Shown: one piece after another, positions 5,843 through 9,720 of the stretch
How positions within the stretch are numbered: position 1 is the first letter of the stretch
Layout: every line of letters begins with the position of its first letter
DNA from: CAZQLE01 sp964593905
Lineage (GTDB): Bacteria; Chloroflexota; Anaerolineae; Anaerolineales; Anaerolineaceae
Assembly (NCBI GenBank): GCA_964593905.1
Contig: CAZQLE010000155.1
Location: 1 to 9,720 of the forward strand
Direction: 5' to 3'
Length of the DNA stretch: 9,720 nt
Position numbers and translations under genes: made by a program
Notes under the pieces: generated by a model
Told to the model about the DNA's origin: nothing
Seen by the model: only the letters and a program-made list of their open reading frames with translations
The model's database searches: none

Positions 5843-6463
5843 ATGCGCAAAAATACTGCTCTCATCCTTTCACTATGTGTATTCTGGCTGTTTGCCGTTT
5901 GCATGCGTCCTTTGCCGGCGATTGAAGTATTGTCTCCCCGCAGCGGCGAGGTGTTGCAAGGGGTGGTTGCCATTACGGGTACCACGGCCGCCATCGGTTT
6001 TGAATCGGCCGAGGTTGCTTTTGCGTATGAATCAGAGAGCGATGCGGCCTGGTTTCTGTTGAACCAGAGCCGAGACCCGGTGACAAACGGCCCCATCGCC
6101 GAATGGGATACGACCACCATCGCAGATGGAACCTACCGGATAAAAGTTGTCGTGACGCTGGATGACGGTGAAACCCAGGAAACGCTGGTGACGGGTTTGC
6201 GGGTGCGCAACTATACCCCGGTGGAGCCTTCGCCCGCGCCCGGTGCAGATGCGCAGCAGTTGGCCCCGACAGCGGTGGTCACGGCGCCGAACACGCCCAC
6301 TGCGTCGATCACATATCCGACCCCTTCGCCCTTCCCCATTAACCCGGCCAGTGTGACGGTTGACCGGCTGAGGCGCGGAGCCTTCACCGGGGCAATGATC
6401 GGGGTGATCAGCATCTCGGTTTTAATGGCCTATCTGGCTTTAAGAAAATTTATGAACCGGTAA
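5843..6463 (+). CDS. Secreted, membrane-anchored protein with one Ig-like domain
   Basis: The protein has 206 residues. A signal peptide (MRKN, then a hydrophobic core to about 20, likely cut after PLPA at 26) leads to an Ig-like beta-sandwich (about 27-123). It opens with IEVLSPRSGEVLQGVVAITGT and contains WDTTTIADGTYRIKV, the repeat form common in bacterial surface proteins. A Pro/Thr/Ala-rich linker (124-170) and a C-terminal helix (181-201) with a short basic tail follow, so the domain should sit outside the cell on a stalk. An in-frame ATG at 5822 would add seven residues before the signal peptide; neither start has a Shine-Dalgarno, so the choice rests on signal-peptide form. The Cys in LFAVC is not a good lipobox. 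It ends 15 bases before pth and probably shares its transcript. Binding partner unknown. Confidence 0.75.
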   Translation: MRKNTALILSLCVFWLFAVCMRPLPAIEVLSPRSGEVLQGVVAITGTTAAIGFESAEVAFAYESESDAAWFLLNQSRDPVTNGPIAEWDTTTIADGTYRIKVVVTLDDGETQETLVTGLRVRNYTPVEPSPAPGADAQQLAPTAVVTAPNTPTASITYPTPSPFPINPASVTVDRLRRGAFTGAMIGVISISVLMAYLALRKFMNR

Positions 6464-6478
6464 TTATTGGAACCCGCC

Positions 6479-7111
6479 ATGATGAATCTCGAATCAAAAC
6501 AGCCCGAACAAAAAATTGTCGAATCAACGCCTGGGGTATTTTTGCTGGTTGGCCTGGGGAACCCGGGTCGTGAATATCGTGACAGCCGCCATAATATCGG
6601 CTTTATGGTCATCGATCGTGTCTGCGCCGCGGTGGGAATTAAAATTGGCAAGGTGCAAAACAAGGCCCTGGTCGGGCTGGGAAATGTGGCAGGAAACCGC
6701 GTGATTGTGGCCAAGCCGCAAACCTTTATGAATCTTTCGGGTCAGGCGGTTGCTCCGCTGCTGCGTTTTTATAAGGTGTCGTTGGATCATTTGCTGGTTA
6801 TTCATGATGACCTTGATCTACCCTTTGGAACCATTCGCATCCGGCCTTCCGGCGGCGCGGGGGGGCAAAAAGGATTGGCTTCAACCATTCAACAGCTTGG
6901 CACTCAGGATTTTCCGCGGCTGCGAATGGGAATTGGCCGTCCGCCGGGGCAGATGGAAGTGCCCGATTATGTGTTATCGCGCTTTGGCCGGGCAGAAGAG
7001 GAATTTCTTCCGACCTGGTTGGATCGCGCCGCCGAGGCGGCCCAGTCGTTTATCAAACAGGGATTAGAGTTAACCATGACACGTTATAACGGCAACGGTC
7101 TGGAGGGGTAA
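6479..7111 (+). CDS. pth: Peptidyl-tRNA hydrolase (bacterial Pth type)
   Basis: Pth cleaves the ester bond of peptidyl-tRNAs released from stalled ribosomes, recycling tRNA in the cytoplasm. The protein has 210 residues, with an N-terminal extension of about 20 before FLLVGLGNPG. Against E. coli Pth numbering, N10, H20, N68 and D93 are kept as N28, H38 (RHNIGF), N85 (FMNLSG) and D110 (IHDDLDLP). The E. coli GGHNGL motif reads GGQKGL here, so His113-Asn114 become Gln130-Lys131. The block LGTQDFPRLRMGIGRP is typical. The start is uncertain: TTG 6467, ATG 6479 and ATG 6482 are all possible and no strong Shine-Dalgarno is present. I chose 6479, seven bases after a weak GGA. mfd begins three bases after the stop, an order found in many bacteria. 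Confidence 0.95.
   Translation: MMNLESKQPEQKIVESTPGVFLLVGLGNPGREYRDSRHNIGFMVIDRVCAAVGIKIGKVQNKALVGLGNVAGNRVIVAKPQTFMNLSGQAVAPLLRFYKVSLDHLLVIHDDLDLPFGTIRIRPSGGAGGQKGLASTIQQLGTQDFPRLRMGIGRPPGQMEVPDYVLSRFGRAEEEFLPTWLDRAAEAAQSFIKQGLELTMTRYNGNGLEG
7102..7108 (+). promoter_or_regulatory. Shine-Dalgarno site of mfd
   Basis: GGAGGGG lies in the last codons of pth, six bases before GTG 7115. It supports the GTG start and suggests coupled translation with pth. Confidence 0.8.
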
Positions 7112-7114
7112 TCG

Positions 7115-9720
7115 GTGCTGGATCTGATCCGCTCTCTCAAACCTTATCAGGTCATTCTGGCCGATCTGAAAGATGGCGTGCGTCTGCCCGGTCTGGGGCT
7201 GGCACGACATGCGCGGCTGCCGGTGCTTGCGGCGCTTCAAGCTGATTTAAATGTGCCGGTGCTGCTGATTACCGACCGCGCCGACCGCGCTTTGACGCAG
7301 TTTGATGAGCTTGGTTTCTGGTCGCCGGCGAAGCCAAGGCGGATCTTCCCCGAACCCAACCCGTTGTTTTATGAGCAGGCTGCCTGGGGCAGCAGCACCC
7401 GGCGCGACCGGCTGCAATCGCTGACGGAACTGGCTGCCTATCACTTGCCTGGTTCGGCCAAACCCGAGGTGGCCCCGCTGATTGTGACCTCAATCCGCGC
7501 TCTGATGGCGCGTACCCTGCCGCGGCGCGATTTTTTGCGGTCAGCGCGGGTGGTGAAGAAAGGGCAGGTGATTCAACCCGAACTGCTGCGGCGCCAGTGG
7601 GTTGAAATTGGCTATGAGGCCGCCGATACGGTATTGGAGCCCGGTCAATTTGCCCGTCGCGGCGGGTTGTTGGATGTCTGGACGCCGGCAATGAGCTCAC
7701 CCGTGCGGTTGGATTTTTTTGGCGATGAAATTGATACTATTCGTTGTTTTGACCCCGCCACGCAACGCACCACACAATCTTTAACCCAGTTGTTTATTAC
7801 CCCGGCGCGCGAAGTTTTGCCAGGCAAAGCGGCCGCATTGAATTTGCCGCAATTAACGGTGGATGAATTTTATCTGCCGTTGGTGCACCCCATGCCCACC
7901 AGTTTGTTGGACTATTTGCCCCAGCATGCCCTGGTGGTGATTGACAACCTGGATGGTGTTCAGACAGCAGCGCTGGAGATTGAAGAACAGGCGGTCAAGC
8001 TCCGCAGAGAGAGTATCGCCGAAGGGACGCTGGATGAAGGCTTCCCAATTCCGTATCTCTCCTGGTCTGAGCTTCAGGATGCATTTTTGCTGCGACACTG
8101 GATGGAGTTGGGACGCACAACTGCACCCGAAGAACCGGCTCTGGCCGGGCTGTTTACCCCGGGGCCGCGGTTTGGGGGCCGATTAAAACCGCTGATGGAT
8201 GAACTGGCGCAGCGCTGTGAGAACGAAAACCCGGTGGCGGTGGTATCTCGTCAGGCCTCTCGCCTGCGCGAGTTATGGAATGAACGGCGCATGGGTGAGA
8301 AGGGCGTCTGTCCACCTGATCTCTTCGATGGCACATTGAGCGAAGGCTGGGAACTGCGTCTGGAGAACGATCGCCGTTTTCTGCTGTTGACAGACAGCGA
8401 AATTTTTGGCTGGGAACGTCCCAAACCGCGCCAGCAGCGCCAACCTGTGGCCGAGGCCCCCGAAGCGGGCTTTGCCGACCTTAAGGTGGGTGACTGGGTG
8501 GTGCATATTGAATATGGGATCGGTCGTTATACCGGACTGGTAAAACGCACTCTGGACGGCGCCGAGCGTGAGTTTTTAAGCGTTGAATATGATGGCGGCG
8601 ACCAGTTGTTTGTGCCCGTGCACCAGGCAGACCGGTTAAGCCGTTACATTGGCCCGGATGCCGGCCCGCCCACATTGACCCGCCTGGGGACGAATGAATG
8701 GGCCAATGCCAAACAACATGTGCGTGAGGCAGTGCTGGCCATTGCGCAGGAACTGCTGGAGCTGTATGCCATGCGGCAGGTTGCCAAAGGCCATGCCTTT
8801 CATAGCGACACACAGTGGCAGCAAGAGCTGGAAGGCAGCTTCCCATATATTGAAACCGGCGACCAACTGCGCGCCATCACCGAAGTGAAGCACGATATGG
8901 AATCGGTGCGCCCGATGGACCGGCTGTTGTGTGGCGATGTGGGGTATGGGAAAACCGAGGTGGCCTTGCGGGCCGCCTTTAAAGCCGTTAATGACGGCAA
9001 GCAGGTTGCGCTTCTGGTGCCCACCACGGTGCTGGCACAGCAGCATTATGAGACCTTTCGGCAACGATTGGCCGCCTTCCCGGTGGAAGTGGAAATGCTG
9101 TCGCGCTTCCGCACCGCGAAAGAGCAGGATGCCATTTTGAAGCGTCTTGGCGAAGGCGCGGTGGATATTGTGGTGGGAACGCACCGTCTGGTGCAGAGTG
9201 ATGTGCAGTTTAAAGACCTGGGGCTGGTGATTATTGATGAAGAGCAGCGCTTTGGCGTTACCCACAAGGAACACTTAAAAAAACTGCGCACGGAAGTGGA
9301 TGTGCTGACCATGACGGCCACCCCCATTCCACGCACGTTGTATATGGCGTTGACAGGGGTGCGTGATATTTCGACCATCAACACCCCGCCTGAAGAGCGG
9401 CTGCCAATTATCACGCATATTGGGCCCTATTCGCCGCGTTTGGTGCGCCAGGCTGTGCTACGCGAACTGGAGCGCGGGGGACAGATCTTCTTTGTGCACA
9501 ATCGGGTGCAAACCATTCGTGCCATGGAGAAGCACCTGAACAAACTGGTGCCCGAGGCCCGGGTGGGCGTGGCGCACGGGCAGATGCACGAAAATGAACT
9601 TTCTCTGGTGATGACTTTGTTCTCGCGGGGTGAAATCGACATCCTGCTGTGCACTTCGATCATCGAATCGGGTCTGGATATTCCCAATGCCAACACTCTA
9701 ACTGTGGACCGTGCCGATAC
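7115..9720 (+). CDS. mfd: Transcription-repair coupling factor Mfd, 3' end missing
   Basis: Mfd is a DNA translocase that removes RNA polymerase stalled at lesions and recruits UvrA for excision repair. The frame is open from GTG 7115 to the window end (868 codons, no stop). Order: a UvrB-like N-terminal region without Walker A (about 1-330, including EPGQFARRGGLLDVW and VRLDFFGDEID); a linker; the RNA polymerase-interacting CarD-like domain (about 453-525, LKVGDWVVHIEYGIGRYTGL); then the RecG-like translocase with Walker A GDVGYGKT (607-614), VPTTVLAQQHY, VGTHRLVQ, the DEEQ box (708-711), TATPIPRT (734-741), HNRV, GQMHENEL and CTSIIESGLDIPNANT. The window ends there, so motif VI and the C-terminal autoinhibitory domain, some 280 residues, are not seen. 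No frameshift is visible. Confidence 0.97.
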   Translation, partial: MLDLIRSLKPYQVILADLKDGVRLPGLGLARHARLPVLAALQADLNVPVLLITDRADRALTQFDELGFWSPAKPRRIFPEPNPLFYEQAAWGSSTRRDRLQSLTELAAYHLPGSAKPEVAPLIVTSIRALMARTLPRRDFLRSARVVKKGQVIQPELLRRQWVEIGYEAADTVLEPGQFARRGGLLDVWTPAMSSPVRLDFFGDEIDTIRCFDPATQRTTQSLTQLFITPAREVLPGKAAALNLPQLTVDEFYLPLVHPMPTSLLDYLPQHALVVIDNLDGVQTAALEIEEQAVKLRRESIAEGTLDEGFPIPYLSWSELQDAFLLRHWMELGRTTAPEEPALAGLFTPGPRFGGRLKPLMDELAQRCENENPVAVVSRQASRLRELWNERRMGEKGVCPPDLFDGTLSEGWELRLENDRRFLLLTDSEIFGWERPKPRQQRQPVAEAPEAGFADLKVGDWVVHIEYGIGRYTGLVKRTLDGAEREFLSVEYDGGDQLFVPVHQADRLSRYIGPDAGPPTLTRLGTNEWANAKQHVREAVLAIAQELLELYAMRQVAKGHAFHSDTQWQQELEGSFPYIETGDQLRAITEVKHDMESVRPMDRLLCGDVGYGKTEVALRAAFKAVNDGKQVALLVPTTVLAQQHYETFRQRLAAFPVEVEMLSRFRTAKEQDAILKRLGEGAVDIVVGTHRLVQSDVQFKDLGLVIIDEEQRFGVTHKEHLKKLRTEVDVLTMTATPIPRTLYMALTGVRDISTINTPPEERLPIITHIGPYSPRLVRQAVLRELERGGQIFFVHNRVQTIRAMEKHLNKLVPEARVGVAHGQMHENELSLVMTLFSRGEIDILLCTSIIESGLDIPNANTLTVDRAD

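Noticed and set aside
5896..5902. Cysteine in LFAVC of the Ig-like protein as a lipobox, a possible Lit substrate
   Set aside because: Val directly before the Cys and Phe at -3 do not fit a lipobox; a signal peptidase I site after PLPA and a C-terminal anchor explain the protein better.
8481..9414. Long minus-strand open frames across mfd
   Set aside because: They lie opposite the most conserved motifs of Mfd, and their His/Arg/Ser-rich translations resemble no family known to me.

Overview
The window looks like a contig from a metagenome-assembled or draft genome of moderately high GC. Gene content and order (membrane-fused spermidine synthase-like protein, DUF1461 protein, YtxG/YtxH-type pair, Ig-like surface protein, pth-mfd) are most like Chloroflexota, perhaps Anaerolineae. 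That placement is inference from gene families; no rRNA or other marker is present. There are no tRNAs, rRNAs, CRISPR arrays or mobile elements.

Layout. (1) 2-652, + strand: the 3' part of gpmA. It ends at a perfect 21-bp hairpin that can terminate transcription in both directions. (2) 737-2946, - strand: a two-gene operon in which a membrane-fused spermidine synthase-like gene overlaps, by ATGA, a small four-helix membrane protein of the DUF1461/TIGR01906 (Lit-like) family. (3) 2947-2989: a compact divergent promoter region with a palindromic ATTATAAT that supplies a -10 box to both strands. (4) 2990-4658, + strand: nnr, the bifunctional NAD(P)HX repair enzyme. It is split by 34 bases of Nextera adapter plus ten Ns; removing 52 nt restores one 538-residue frame. 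(5) A second bidirectional hairpin separates nnr from a - strand pair, a two-helix DUF948/YtxG-like protein followed by a YtxH-like protein (5654-4780). (6) 5843-9720, + strand: an operon of a surface-anchored Ig-like protein, pth (peptidyl-tRNA hydrolase) and mfd (transcription-repair coupling factor), the last running off the window.

Most genes are housekeeping: glycolysis, cofactor repair, rescue of peptidyl-tRNA and repair of transcription-blocking lesions. The less ordinary parts are the coupled spermidine synthase-like/Lit-like pair, the shared -10 palindrome with a probably leaderless gene, the Gln-Lys replacement of the usual His-Asn in Pth, and the adapter artefact, which creates false peptides in all reading frames if annotated as it stands. 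I did not find convincing evidence of a wholly new system. The coupled membrane pair at 737-2946 is the best candidate for unexplored biology.
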